Positions 8,921 to 17,339 of a stretch of DNA of 64,000 nt are shown piece by piece; positions within the stretch are counted from its first letter, which is position 1; each line of letters begins with the position of its first letter. Below the pieces are notes generated by a model. That model had not been told where the DNA came from. It made no database searches and saw nothing but the letters and a program-made list of their open reading frames with translations. Source of the stretch: Cyanobacteria bacterium SBLK (GTDB lineage: Bacteria > Cyanobacteriota > Cyanobacteriia > Cyanobacteriales > Spirulinaceae); NCBI GenBank assembly GCA_017746715.1, contig JAGHZQ010000099.1, forward strand, positions 1 to 64,000, read 5' to 3'. The position numbers were made by a program, and so were the translations under genes.

Positions 8921-9814
8921 ATGACCAAGCAAATCACTTTTTTAGGATTGGGGGTAATGGGGGGCTATATGACCGCAAATTTAGCGAAAAGCGGTTGTCG
9001 CGCGAAAGCATGGAATCGAACTCGCGATCGCCCGGGGATTCAAATTGCCGCAGAAGCAGGCGCGGAAATTATCTCTTCTTTGTCGGAAGCCACGCGATCG
9101 GCAGAAATTATCTTTTCTTGTTTGGGGGATGTTCCTGATGTTGAAGAAGTGCTCTTAGGAAAAGAAGGCGTTGTCAATTATGCACCTAAAAATGCTTTAA
9201 TTGTCGATACCAGTACCATCGGATCCACCGCCGCCAAAAAAATTGGTGCAGAATTAGCCCAACAAGATTTACGCTTTCTCGATGCTCCCATTTCTGGTGG
9301 GGATATCGGGGCCAAAAATGGGACTTTGACGTTTATGGTGGGAGGCAGCAAACGAGATTTTGCTGAATGCGAACCTTTCTTGCAAATGATGGGCAAAAAT
9401 ATTCGCTTGTGCGGTAATATAGGGAGCGGTCAAGCCGTAAAAATGTGCAATCAAATCCTTTGCGCTCTCAATTTAGTCGGCATTTGCGAGGCGATGCTGT
9501 TAGCCGAAAAACAAGGCATCGATCCCAATTTAATTGTAGAAGTATGCAGCACGGGTGCAGCCGGATCTTGGGCCCTATCTAATTTGGGGATGAAAGTGGC
9601 AAATTCGGATGTTTCACCCGGTTTTATGGTGAAACATATTGTTAAAGATTTGCGTTTGGTGCGAGAAATTGCTGCCGTAGCATCTCTAGAATTACCGGGA
9701 ACGGAATTGAGCGATCGCCTCTTTAAAATCGTACAAACTTTGGGGAATGGAGAAGGAAGCGAACAAGGAACCCAAGCAATGATTCGCGCCTATCGGGAGA
9801 AAGAATCGGGCTAA
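8921..9814 (+). CDS. NAD(P)-dependent beta-hydroxyacid dehydrogenase family protein
   Basis: A 297-aa cytosolic protein. GLGVMGGYMTANL at the N-terminus is the Rossmann dinucleotide motif of the 3-hydroxyisobutyrate dehydrogenase family. VDTSTI, then DAPISGGDIGAKNGTLTFMVGG (substrate-binding signature, about residues 125-146), and GSGQAVKMCNQI with the catalytic-type Lys follow in the usual order. Substrates in the family include hydroxyisobutyrate, tartronate semialdehyde and succinic or glyoxylic semialdehyde; the sequence does not decide between them. The start codon follows directly on a repeat region. Confidence 0.88.
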   Translation: MTKQITFLGLGVMGGYMTANLAKSGCRAKAWNRTRDRPGIQIAAEAGAEIISSLSEATRSAEIIFSCLGDVPDVEEVLLGKEGVVNYAPKNALIVDTSTIGSTAAKKIGAELAQQDLRFLDAPISGGDIGAKNGTLTFMVGGSKRDFAECEPFLQMMGKNIRLCGNIGSGQAVKMCNQILCALNLVGICEAMLLAEKQGIDPNLIVEVCSTGAAGSWALSNLGMKVANSDVSPGFMVKHIVKDLRLVREIAAVASLELPGTELSDRLFKIVQTLGNGEGSEQGTQAMIRAYREKESG

Positions 9815-9981
9815 AGCGCTTGCTTGTAGGGTTTTGTATCAAATTCTGGTCTCCTTATATCAACATCCTCAATCTTTCGCATGGAAGTAGAGTCGAGCAA
9901 GCGATCGCCCTAGATGCCGAGCTGGTAAAAGAAGGGCGATCGCTTTATTTGCGAATGAGCATTCATGGAACTCGAAAAACT

Positions 9982-10929
9982 TTACTCTTCTTTATTGCCA
10001 AAAACCATCTGTAAAATTGTTGTTTTTCCGCCTTGACGATGATATTTATCCGCCCAATTGCGAATCACTTCATCTAACTCTGCTTTTGCTTCGGCTAAAT
10101 TTTCTGGAGGAATGTCTAACTCTTCCAATAAACGCATGACATTGGATTTCTCATCCGCCCAATCTCGCATCATGCGAAAATAACGAGCGGTATCTTCTAC
10201 CATCGTATAGGTGCGTTCTTCTCTCCCCGCAGGAGAATAAGTCGGACGCGTGAGTACGTAAAATGGCAGTCCCCAAGGATTGTCAACGCGCATCACCGTT
10301 CCAGAATAAATTAAGCGTCGTTTGATATGTTCTGCCAATGCCTCGCTCATGGGCATTCTTCTCTCTTTTGGCAGTATTTCTTGAGAGCGCATATGGAGAA
10401 ACTCAATTAACTCAAAAAACTGAAAGGAGTTAATTAAGAGCGCATCCGGTAAATTCTCCGGCACTCGTGCTTCGATGTACTGCTTTTGTTCCGAGGTCAA
10501 ACTGCTCGAATCAATGCGCGATCGCCCCTCTTTCCAAGGATATTTATCCAACCAAACATAGGGAAATTGAATTAAATAGCGGGGTTCTTGAGAACCGAGG
10601 GTTTTTAATAACTTACCCTCGGCGATCGCTTGGCGAACTTCAGCGACGATGGCCTTGACCCGCTTGGGTTCGATATGGTGCAAGTGACCCGTCATGCGGA
10701 TATTTTCGCCCTGTTCGACAAACGTCGTGTATATCGCGCATTTTGCTGCCGTTGCTGCCGCATCGAGAAAGGCACCGTGTCGATGACCGCTCGTTCGCAT
10801 AGCGCTAAAAGCTAAATAAAACATGATCTGATCCATGGCGCTGGGGCTTAGGGTTTTGATCAGATCGACATCGAGGGGTCGTTCCGGAGATACGTTTAAT
10901 TCTGGGGATAATTTTGGGGATGCTGACAT
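9982..10929 (-). CDS. hetR: HetR, heterocyst/differentiation master regulator
   Basis: Protein of 315 aa, collinear with Anabaena HetR (299 aa) apart from 16 extra residues at the N-terminus. The DNA-binding region PSAMDQIMFYLAFSAMRTSG, the invariant AFLDAAATAAKCAIY, the flap region and the C-terminal hood are all present. The Cys equivalent to Cys48 of Anabaena is Cys64 here. LLEELDIPPE in the hood keeps the acidic residues known to contact the PatS-type RGSGR pentapeptide. HetR is a dimeric transcription factor that controls heterocyst formation; it also occurs in filamentous species that make none. No patS is visible nearby. The start is the ATG at 10929, with no strong ribosome-binding site. 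Confidence 0.96.
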   Translation of the reverse strand: MSASPKLSPELNVSPERPLDVDLIKTLSPSAMDQIMFYLAFSAMRTSGHRHGAFLDAAATAAKCAIYTTFVEQGENIRMTGHLHHIEPKRVKAIVAEVRQAIAEGKLLKTLGSQEPRYLIQFPYVWLDKYPWKEGRSRIDSSSLTSEQKQYIEARVPENLPDALLINSFQFFELIEFLHMRSQEILPKERRMPMSEALAEHIKRRLIYSGTVMRVDNPWGLPFYVLTRPTYSPAGREERTYTMVEDTARYFRMMRDWADEKSNVMRLLEELDIPPENLAEAKAELDEVIRNWADKYHRQGGKTTILQMVFGNKEE

Positions 10930-11148
10930 TACTGGGGAAGAAGGTGATGTGATTCTACTCGCTACAACACTCGTGCCGCAGAAGAGCCATTTCTGCTTTG
11001 CGTCAAGGAAGGCTTTTCTTTTTTGGCTGGGGCACCCTAATCTGAAAACGCTGCTGCATTTTTTTCATTATAGTCGCAAGGGTGCAATTGTCGAACAATT
11101 TACCTTTAGCGTTTTAAGTTGGGGTTGGGGGAAGGCAAGGAAGAGCGT

Positions 11149-12288
11149 TTATTTTCCCAGTTTAAAAAACTTTTTAAAAACCTTAATCACTTGCTCTCCT
11201 ACATCGGAATACCGTTTTTCTCCACAGAGAATTTGACTCATAATTTTGGCGGAAATGGGACGCTTAACCCCAATTCTATAGATTTGCGAGGACATGCCCG
11301 GAATATTAAATTTGTTGTAAAAAAAATCCCCCCAAGTTTTGGCATATTCCATATCTTTCCCCCATTCTTCTTGTAGCGCCCGCGTATAGTTTTCTAAAGA
11401 ATCTCTATCTCCAGATAGAGCGCGATCGATCGCCTCTGCTGCCTTCATGCCGCTTAATAAAGCCGGACGAATTCCCTCTGCGAGAAGAGGATCTGCCAAA
11501 CCCGCAGCATCTCCCACTAACAACGCATTTTTGCCGTGGAGGACGAGATCTTCTCGCCATAGTTTCGTCGAAACGTCGTAATAGGTAAACTGAGTTTCGT
11601 CTAGATTGAGTTTGGCGGCGTAATTCAGCAATTGTTTTTTGACCTCTTGCGGTTTTCCCGTACCCCTCATGACTAATGCACTCGCTGCGTGAGAGGTGCC
11701 TTGAGGGAAATCCCAGATAAACCCTTTGTTGAGAGAACCAAAGTCAAAACGAACCGTATCGGGAGCATCGGGAGGAGCTTGAATGTCCAATATTCCTCCC
11801 AGACGCAATTCCCCTGCCGCCAAACCGAATTGTTTCGCGCAAATGCCGGTTGCGCCATCGGCCCCGATGGCGTAAGCTGCCTCAAAATTGCCCTGTGAGG
11901 TGCGAATTTGCCAAGCAGAACCCTGAAACTCGAGACCGGTGACTTCTGTTTCCTCGCAAACTTCCACCCCCAGTTTTTGTGCCTCCTCCAGCAACAGGCG
12001 ATCGAAGGCATCGCGCCGCACCATCCACATGGGTTCGGTTTCGAGTTTTGCTTCCACGCGATCGCCGTGCTGCCACGTAAATCCCACGCGATCGACTTTG
12101 GCCGCGATCGCCTCGGAAAAATCAAAATCAAACCATCGGGCAACGGCTGGAGAAACCCCACCCCCGCAAGGTTTGTAGTGCAGGAGTCGAGCTTTTTCTA
12201 AAACCAAAACCTCGCGCCCGCGTTTGGCAAGGTGATAAGCGGCAGAACCGCCCCCCGAACCGGCTCCAACGATAATACAATCCAGCAT
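11149..12288 (-). CDS. Geranylgeranyl-reductase-family FAD oxidoreductase
   Basis: Protein of 379 aa. The N-terminal GAGSGGGSAAYHLAKRG is a Rossmann FAD motif. KPCGGG (about residue 40) is the signature of geranylgeranyl reductases, and GDAAGLADPLLAEGI (about residues 270-284) is the second FAD-binding block. The family includes ChlP and other isoprenoid-lipid or flavin-dependent reductases. This looks like a ChlP paralogue; whether it reduces chlorophyll precursors is not certain. It begins 9 nt after frr, so it is probably cotranscribed with pyrH-frr. Confidence 0.85.
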   Translation of the reverse strand: MLDCIIVGAGSGGGSAAYHLAKRGREVLVLEKARLLHYKPCGGGVSPAVARWFDFDFSEAIAAKVDRVGFTWQHGDRVEAKLETEPMWMVRRDAFDRLLLEEAQKLGVEVCEETEVTGLEFQGSAWQIRTSQGNFEAAYAIGADGATGICAKQFGLAAGELRLGGILDIQAPPDAPDTVRFDFGSLNKGFIWDFPQGTSHAASALVMRGTGKPQEVKKQLLNYAAKLNLDETQFTYYDVSTKLWREDLVLHGKNALLVGDAAGLADPLLAEGIRPALLSGMKAAEAIDRALSGDRDSLENYTRALQEEWGKDMEYAKTWGDFFYNKFNIPGMSSQIYRIGVKRPISAKIMSQILCGEKRYSDVGEQVIKVFKKFFKLGK

Positions 12289-12297
12289 TTAGAGTCC

Positions 12298-12861
12298 TCA
12301 AATCGTCTTGATATCTTTTTCTTTAGCGGCTAAGATTTTATCGATTTCTTTATTGTATTTATCGGTCAGTTTTTGGATCTGCTCTTGCATGTCTCGGGAT
12401 TCATCTTCGGAAAGGTCGTGTTTTTTCTCTTGTTTGCGAACGGTATCGATCGCATCCCGACGAATATTGCGGATGCCTACCCGGCCTTCTTCGGCCAGTT
12501 TTCCCACCTGTTTGACCAATTCTTTGCGGCGCTCGGCGGTAAGAGCGGGAATATTCAAGCGAATATTGCTGCCGTCATTATTGGGAGTCAGCCCCAGATC
12601 CGATAGGGTAATCGCCTTTTCAATTGCCCCCATGTTGCCTTTATCGTAAGGCTGAATGAGAATAGTCGTGGCATCGGGGGTTGAGATATTCGCCACGCCT
12701 TTGATGGGCATTTCTTGACCGTAACATTCTACCATCACGCGATCGAGCAGTTGGGCATTGGCCCGTCCGGTGCGAATGGTATTGAAGTTCCTCTGAGTCG
12801 CTTCAATGGTTTTGGTCATGTGGCCTTCAATGTCAGTTAATTTCATATCAGTTAATTTCAC
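12298..12861 (-). CDS. frr: Ribosome recycling factor
   Basis: Protein of 187 aa that splits post-termination ribosomes with EF-G. The family signatures NFNTIRTGRAN, TILIQPYDKGNMGAIEKAI, SDLGLTPNNDG and LTAERRKELVKQV are all present. The start is taken as GTG at 12861: AGGAGG lies 5 nt upstream of it, whereas the in-frame ATG at 12846 is about 20 nt away. The first ten residues are a perfect repeat (MKLTD twice), made by a 15-nt duplication with one silent difference. The start lies inside pyrH (14-nt overlap), which implies translational coupling. Confidence 0.96.
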   Translation of the reverse strand: MKLTDMKLTDIEGHMTKTIEATQRNFNTIRTGRANAQLLDRVMVECYGQEMPIKGVANISTPDATTILIQPYDKGNMGAIEKAITLSDLGLTPNNDGSNIRLNIPALTAERRKELVKQVGKLAEEGRVGIRNIRRDAIDTVRKQEKKHDLSEDESRDMQEQIQKLTDKYNKEIDKILAAKEKDIKTI

Positions 12862-13570
12862 AAGAACCTCCTACAAGCGTTCCAATTTGTTCCCCTTTGA
12901 CAGAGCGAATGATATTGCCGCGCACCGAGAGATCGAAAACGATGATGGGAATATCATTTTCTTTACACAAGGCGATCGCGGTACCATCCATTACTCTTAA
13001 GTCATGACTTAAAACGTGACCGTAAGTCAAACTTTTATAGCGTCGCGCCTCGGGATTGACTTTGGGATCCGCGTCGTAGACCCCATCGACTTTGGTGGCT
13101 TTAAAAATCACCTCGGCATCGATTTCGGCGGCACGCAGGGCGGCGGTGGTATCGGTGGTAAAGAAAGGGTTGCCGGATCCCGCCCCGAAAATCACCACGC
13201 GCCCTTTTTCGAGATGGCGAATGGCACGCCTTCGGATATAGGGTTCGGCAATTTCTTGCATGGCGATTGCGGTTTGCACGCGGGTGGGAATGTCCATTTG
13301 TTCGAGGGCATCCTGCAAGGTCATGGCATTCATCACCGTGGCAATCATGCCCACATAATCGGCAGTGGCGCGATCCATCCCGGCAGCCGAGGCTTTCACC
13401 CCCCGGAAAATATTGCCGCCGCCGACCACTATGGCGATCTGCACGCCAGTTTTAACAACTTCGGAAATCTCCCGAGCGATATCTGCAACCACTTGCGGAT
13501 CGATTCCATAGCCTAAATCTCCCATTAAGGCTTCGCCGCTTAATTTGAGTAAAACCCTTCGGTATGTCAT
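12848..13570 (-). CDS. pyrH: UMP kinase
   Basis: A 240-aa bacterial UMP kinase that phosphorylates UMP to UDP with ATP in pyrimidine nucleotide synthesis. RVLLKLSGEALMG, VGGGNIFRG, GAGSGNPFFTTDTTAALRA and KVDGVYDADP are the amino-acid-kinase family blocks, in order and intact. It is the first gene of the pyrH-frr-reductase operon, and the frr ribosome-binding site and start are embedded in its last codons. The pyrH-frr pairing is conserved in cyanobacteria. Confidence 0.97.
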   Translation of the reverse strand: MTYRRVLLKLSGEALMGDLGYGIDPQVVADIAREISEVVKTGVQIAIVVGGGNIFRGVKASAAGMDRATADYVGMIATVMNAMTLQDALEQMDIPTRVQTAIAMQEIAEPYIRRRAIRHLEKGRVVIFGAGSGNPFFTTDTTAALRAAEIDAEVIFKATKVDGVYDADPKVNPEARRYKSLTYGHVLSHDLRVMDGTAIALCKENDIPIIVFDLSVRGNIIRSVKGEQIGTLVGGSCEIN

Positions 13571-13639
13571 CGATTTTTTGCGATTTGACTCGCGGTTTTG
13601 ACTGAATTGGTTAGAGTGTTTGCCTCAACCACTATACAG

Positions 13640-13674
13640 TTATCAGTCACCAGTCACCAGTCACCAGTCACCAG
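13640..13674. repeat. Heptamer tandem repeat (CAGTCAC)n upstream of pyrH
   Basis: Four copies of a CAGTCAC-type heptamer lie between the convergent/upstream ends of pyrH and the redoxin gene. The next bases (GATGTGCTGAGCTTGTCGAAGC) resemble another common cyanobacterial interspersed repeat. It has no spacer-repeat structure and is not a CRISPR array. Confidence 0.75.
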
Positions 13675-13709
13675 CGATGTGCTGAGCTTGTCGAAGCGTC
13701 ACCAATTAT

Positions 13710-14267
13710 TTAGGTTTCGCGCCATTGTAGGGGAGTACCGATCGCTCTGGTTTCTTCTGGAGAGATGGGGCGATTGTCTAAGAGGGCGGCGATTGCATTT
13801 TTCAGATAAGGATGGGTAACTGTTTCGGAGGTTTCGGCACAATCGTCAATGGCTCCGCAATAGCAGACAATTCCACTTTTATCGACCAAAAATACTTCGG
13901 GAGTTGTTTGGGTTCCAAAACCCGAGGCAACCTCTTGAGAAGGATCTCGTAAATAAGGAAAATTTAAGGTTTGCTCTCGGGCGAAGACTTTCATCTGCTC
14001 GAAATTATCGGCGGGAACTCGGGCGGCATCATTGGCGTTAATGGCCATGAGGGAAAAGCCGCGATCGCCGAATTCGTCCTGAAGTTGTTTGAGGCGATCG
14101 AGATATTGTCGGACGTAAGGGCATTCATTGCCCATAAAAATGACCCCCAAACCTTGTAAGGGTTCGAGGGCAGAAGCAAGGTGATAAACTTCTCCATCCA
14201 CCCCGGGCAACTCAAAATCTGGAGCGTATCGACCGAGAATACTCGAGGATGTTTGTGTTTGGGTCAC
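13710..14267 (-). CDS. Thioredoxin-like / AhpC-TSA family redoxin
   Basis: Protein of 185 aa that starts at GTG 14267, with GGAGG 7 nt upstream. APDFELPGVDGEVYHL is the usual entrance of the AhpC/TSA-ResA fold. IFMGNECPYVRQYLDRL (about residues 44-60) carries a single active-site Cys where ResA-like proteins have CxxC. TTPEVFLVDKSGIVCYCGAIDD supplies the cis-Pro block and two further Cys. It is probably a cytosolic thiol-dependent redoxin; I cannot tell peroxidase from reductase. Confidence 0.8.
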   Translation of the reverse strand: MTQTQTSSSILGRYAPDFELPGVDGEVYHLASALEPLQGLGVIFMGNECPYVRQYLDRLKQLQDEFGDRGFSLMAINANDAARVPADNFEQMKVFAREQTLNFPYLRDPSQEVASGFGTQTTPEVFLVDKSGIVCYCGAIDDCAETSETVTHPYLKNAIAALLDNRPISPEETRAIGTPLQWRET

Positions 14268-14416
14268 GATTTTGCCTCCGAACCAACTGTTTCTAGTCTA
14301 CCAAGTCTTGCTGCGATTCTGTTGGCAAAAAGCCGTCTTTACCCATTCGCGCTAACATCAATAAAGTTAGAAATTTTCGTTTTCTTAATTTGTTTTTGCA
14401 GTCACAATAATCAACG

Positions 14417-15613
14417 ATGCGTTTTTCAACAGCCATGAAAAGACTCGGTACTCACTTACTGGCACTGATTGTGGGCGCGATCTTAACCTTTGGGACATTG
14501 CGCGTCTCTTCTTCTCAGGCAGACCCCATCTCCGTTCCTCCCCCTCAAACCGAAAATTTGGGAACTTTCGTCGCCCAACGTCCCGCCCTCAGTCGAGGGA
14601 GTTTCGTGACCGCAGCGATCGCGAGGACGGGCCCTGCGGTGGTTCGCATCGATACCGCGCGCACGGTGGAAACTCGCCTGCCTCCCATGTTTGAGGATCC
14701 GTTTTTCCGGGAGTTTTTTGGCGATCGCTTTTTCGGTCAGATGCCCCAAGAACGGCGCGTGTCGGGTCAGGGATCTGGTTTTATTATCGATGCTGACGGG
14801 GTTATTCTCACCAATGCTCACGTGGTGAGCGGGGCAGATGAAGTTAATGTCACTTTACAGGACGGTCGCGAATTTGACGCAACTGTCCTGGGATCGGATC
14901 CGGTGACGGATTTGGCCGTCGTCAAGATTAAAGGGGCGAGTAATTTACCCGTGACCCCTTTAGGCGATTCCGACCGCTTGGAAGTGGGAGACTGGGCGAT
15001 TGCGGTAGGCAGTCCTGGAGGGTTGAACAATACCGTGACCCTCGGCATTATCAGCACTTTAGATCGTCCTTCTTCTCAAGTGGGCATTCCCGATAAGCGT
15101 CTTAATTTCCTGCAAACCGATGCGGCTATCAATCCGGGGAATTCCGGCGGTCCTTTGTTAAATGCAGCGGGAGAAGCGATCGGCATCAATACGGCAATTC
15201 GGGCCAATGCCACGGGGATAGGCTTTGCCATTCCCATTAATAAGGCGAAGGAGTTGAAAGATATCCTCGCCTCGGGAGAGCAAGTCCCCCATCCTTATGT
15301 GGGGATTGAAATGCGAGATATTACGCCAGAATTAGCCAAACGCAGCAACGATGACCCGAATTCGACCTTTATCCTGCCGGAAGTGGAAGGGGTCTTAATT
15401 TGGCGAATTTTGCCGGATACCCCCGCCGCTAAATCGGGGTTGCGTCGCGGCGATGTCATTGTCGAAATTGACGGTCGGCCGGTGACAACGGGGCTGGAAA
15501 TCCAAAATATTGTTGAGGAGAGTGGCATCGGTCAATCTTTGACGTTTAAGGTGCGACGCAGTAATAATTCTCTCAGTATTACGGTGAAACCCGCTCAATT
15601 GAGCAATCGCTAA
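14417..15613 (+). CDS. HtrA/Deg-family serine protease with PDZ domain
   Basis: Protein of 398 aa, exported by an N-terminal signal or anchor segment (LGTHLLALIVGAILTFG). The trypsin-like domain has the full triad: His135 in TNAHVV, Asp165 in TDLAVV and Ser243 in GNSGGP. A PDZ domain fills about residues 290-395 (GVLIWRILPDTPAAKSGLRRGDVI). This is one of the HhoA/HhoB/HtrA proteins that cyanobacteria use for periplasmic or lumenal protein quality control. I cannot say which of the three. A strong terminator follows. Confidence 0.93.
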   Translation: MRFSTAMKRLGTHLLALIVGAILTFGTLRVSSSQADPISVPPPQTENLGTFVAQRPALSRGSFVTAAIARTGPAVVRIDTARTVETRLPPMFEDPFFREFFGDRFFGQMPQERRVSGQGSGFIIDADGVILTNAHVVSGADEVNVTLQDGREFDATVLGSDPVTDLAVVKIKGASNLPVTPLGDSDRLEVGDWAIAVGSPGGLNNTVTLGIISTLDRPSSQVGIPDKRLNFLQTDAAINPGNSGGPLLNAAGEAIGINTAIRANATGIGFAIPINKAKELKDILASGEQVPHPYVGIEMRDITPELAKRSNDDPNSTFILPEVEGVLIWRILPDTPAAKSGLRRGDVIVEIDGRPVTTGLEIQNIVEESGIGQSLTFKVRRSNNSLSITVKPAQLSNR

Positions 15614-15630
15614 TCGGAGCGATCGCTCCT

Positions 15631-15662
15631 AAAAATAGCGGGAATTTCCCGCTATTTTTTTT
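15631..15662 (+). terminator. Rho-independent terminator after the HtrA gene
   Basis: AAATAGCGGG and CCCGCTATTT pair around a short AATTT loop and run into a T-rich tract. It lies 18 nt after the htrA-like stop codon. Confidence 0.9.
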
Positions 15663-15690
15663 GTTTGTTAACTTTTTATTTGTTAACAGT

Positions 15691-16563
15691 TTATGAATAT
15701 TTCTGCAAAAATACGGCGAGTTTTTCTCGAGTGGTGGCAGGGACTTTTTCCAAAGGCGTTAAAATTGCGTATTTTAAGGCAGAATGAGCATCGGATAGGG
15801 GAGGGTTTTTGCCAATTTGTCCGACAGCTTCGCGAATGACTTTTTGGGCGTTGGCAGCATTGCGATGCAAATGCTCGATAATCATTTCTACGGTGACGCT
15901 ATCGTGGTCGGGATGCCAGCAGTCGTAATCCGTAACCAGGGCAAGGGTTGCATAAGCGATTTCTGCTTCTCGCGCCAATTTCGCCTCAGTTAAATTGGTC
16001 ATGCCGATGATATCCGCTCCCCAACTGCGATACAAATTCGATTCGGCTTTGGTGGAAAAAGCAGGACCCTCCATACAAACATAGGTTCCGCCGCGATGGG
16101 ATTGGACTTCGGGGAGATTCAAGTTTTCGATCGCCTTGGTTAAAATTCCTGCTAATTGACCGCAAACCGGGTCGCCAAAGGCAATATGGGCGACAATACC
16201 CTCGCCAAAAAAGGTGGCAATGCGATTTTTGGTGCGATCGATAAATTGATCGGGAATGACCATATCCAAGGGCTTGATGTCTGCTTTTAAAGAGCCGACG
16301 GCAGAAGCAGAAATAATATATTCAATCCCTAATTGTTTCATGGCATGAATATTCGCGCGGAAGGGTAACTCGGAGGGAAGTAAATGATGATTGCGTCCGT
16401 GTCGGGCTAAAAAAGCAACGGGAATGTTATCTAACGTCCCGGTAATTAGGGCATCCGAAGGAGAGCCAAAAGGCGTATCCAAGGAGATTTCTTGGACATC
16501 CTTGAGTGCTTCCATTTTATAGAGGCCGCTACCCCCAATAATGCCAATTTTAGGGTCTGCCAT
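15691..16563 (-). CDS. mtnP: S-methyl-5'-thioadenosine phosphorylase
   Basis: Protein of 290 aa that cleaves methylthioadenosine with phosphate to adenine and 5-methylthioribose-1-phosphate, the first step of methionine salvage and of clearing the polyamine by-product. KIGIIGGSGLY at the N-terminus, FLARHGRNHHLLPSELPFRAN and GGTYVCMEGPAFSTKAES (about residues 175-192) are purine phosphorylase family blocks, and GMTNLTEAKLAREAEI closes the active site. The ATG at 16563 has GGAGAGGAAAC upstream. It follows mreD by 82 nt on the same strand. Confidence 0.95.
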   Translation of the reverse strand: MADPKIGIIGGSGLYKMEALKDVQEISLDTPFGSPSDALITGTLDNIPVAFLARHGRNHHLLPSELPFRANIHAMKQLGIEYIISASAVGSLKADIKPLDMVIPDQFIDRTKNRIATFFGEGIVAHIAFGDPVCGQLAGILTKAIENLNLPEVQSHRGGTYVCMEGPAFSTKAESNLYRSWGADIIGMTNLTEAKLAREAEIAYATLALVTDYDCWHPDHDSVTVEMIIEHLHRNAANAQKVIREAVGQIGKNPPLSDAHSALKYAILTPLEKVPATTREKLAVFLQKYS

Positions 16564-16645
16564 GATTGTTTCCTCTCCAAGAAAAAATTTAATCGACTAT
16601 TAATCACCATAAGCGATTGCCGTTCCCCAATCCCCAATCACGAAT

Positions 16646-17275
16646 TTAAGACGATTGTTCCTTTTCCTTTTTAAATTCCCACCATCGATTCAAAGGATAA
16701 TAGATTACTGGAGCCCAAAGACTGCTAATTACCGCTGAAGAAAGGGCGATTCGCTGGTGTTCCGTCCAAACGAGGGCAACATTGCGAATTCCTTGCAGGC
16801 TGTATTGTACTGCCGTAATTGTTTCGGAAATCACGGCCCCGCCAAACACGATTAAAGCAATAGAGATAAAGTCTTCTTGAATATAACGCTTTTTATCGAT
16901 AAAACCTGTGATAATTCCCACGACAGTCAAACTCCAGATGTGGGAAGGATAAGAAAGAGAAACATTATCTATTGGATTGTTTGGATCGATAGGAATGGTA
17001 TAATCAAAACCATCAATCACATCAATTCCATCTAAAGCCGTCATCCCATCTTGAATTAAGCCCAAGGCAATTCCCGCGATCGCCCCTTGAATGGGAGTGC
17101 GTTTTACACTCCAAACTACGACCCAAATGAGCAGCCAATTCGGACGAATTCCTAATAATTCGGTACCGGGCAAGCGCGTAGGCAGAACGAGCAAACAGAT
17201 GAGAACCGAACCAATAATAATTAGCCAATCAAAGATTTGGCGCAGGCGAGGAGAAACTTCAAAAATTTTTAACAC
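16646..17275 (-). CDS. mreD: Rod shape-determining protein MreD
   Basis: A 209-aa integral membrane protein with about five hydrophobic segments, the third gene of mreBCD. It starts at GTG 17275. The opening segment, a central RPNWLLIWVVVWSVKRTPIQGAIAGIALGLIQD block and the WWEF end are as in cyanobacterial MreD. It belongs to the elongasome that links MreB filaments to peptidoglycan synthesis. The sequence is less conserved than MreB/MreC; position in the operon decides the call. Confidence 0.85.
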   Translation of the reverse strand: MLKIFEVSPRLRQIFDWLIIIGSVLICLLVLPTRLPGTELLGIRPNWLLIWVVVWSVKRTPIQGAIAGIALGLIQDGMTALDGIDVIDGFDYTIPIDPNNPIDNVSLSYPSHIWSLTVVGIITGFIDKKRYIQEDFISIALIVFGGAVISETITAVQYSLQGIRNVALVWTEHQRIALSSAVISSLWAPVIYYPLNRWWEFKKEKEQSS

Positions 17276-17339
17276 GGTCTGTTTAGAGGATTAGGGGTTG
17301 AGGCTAGAAAAAATGGCCTTTCTCGATCTTTCTCCTGCT

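Noticed and set aside
9820..10014. 64-codon frame between the dehydrogenase and hetR
   Set aside because: Overlaps the hetR 3' end, has no ribosome-binding site and no recognisable features.
9982..10929. Conclusion that the organism forms heterocysts
   Set aside because: HetR also occurs in filamentous species without heterocysts, and no nif, hgl or patS gene is visible here.
13016..13516. 166-codon plus-strand frame opposite pyrH
   Set aside because: Antisense shadow of pyrH; His/Gly-rich composition is typical of the reverse frame of a conserved gene.
13640..13674. Tandem repeat that might be a small CRISPR array
   Set aside because: Units are 7 nt with no spacers and no cas genes; it is a heptamer tandem repeat like the others in the window.
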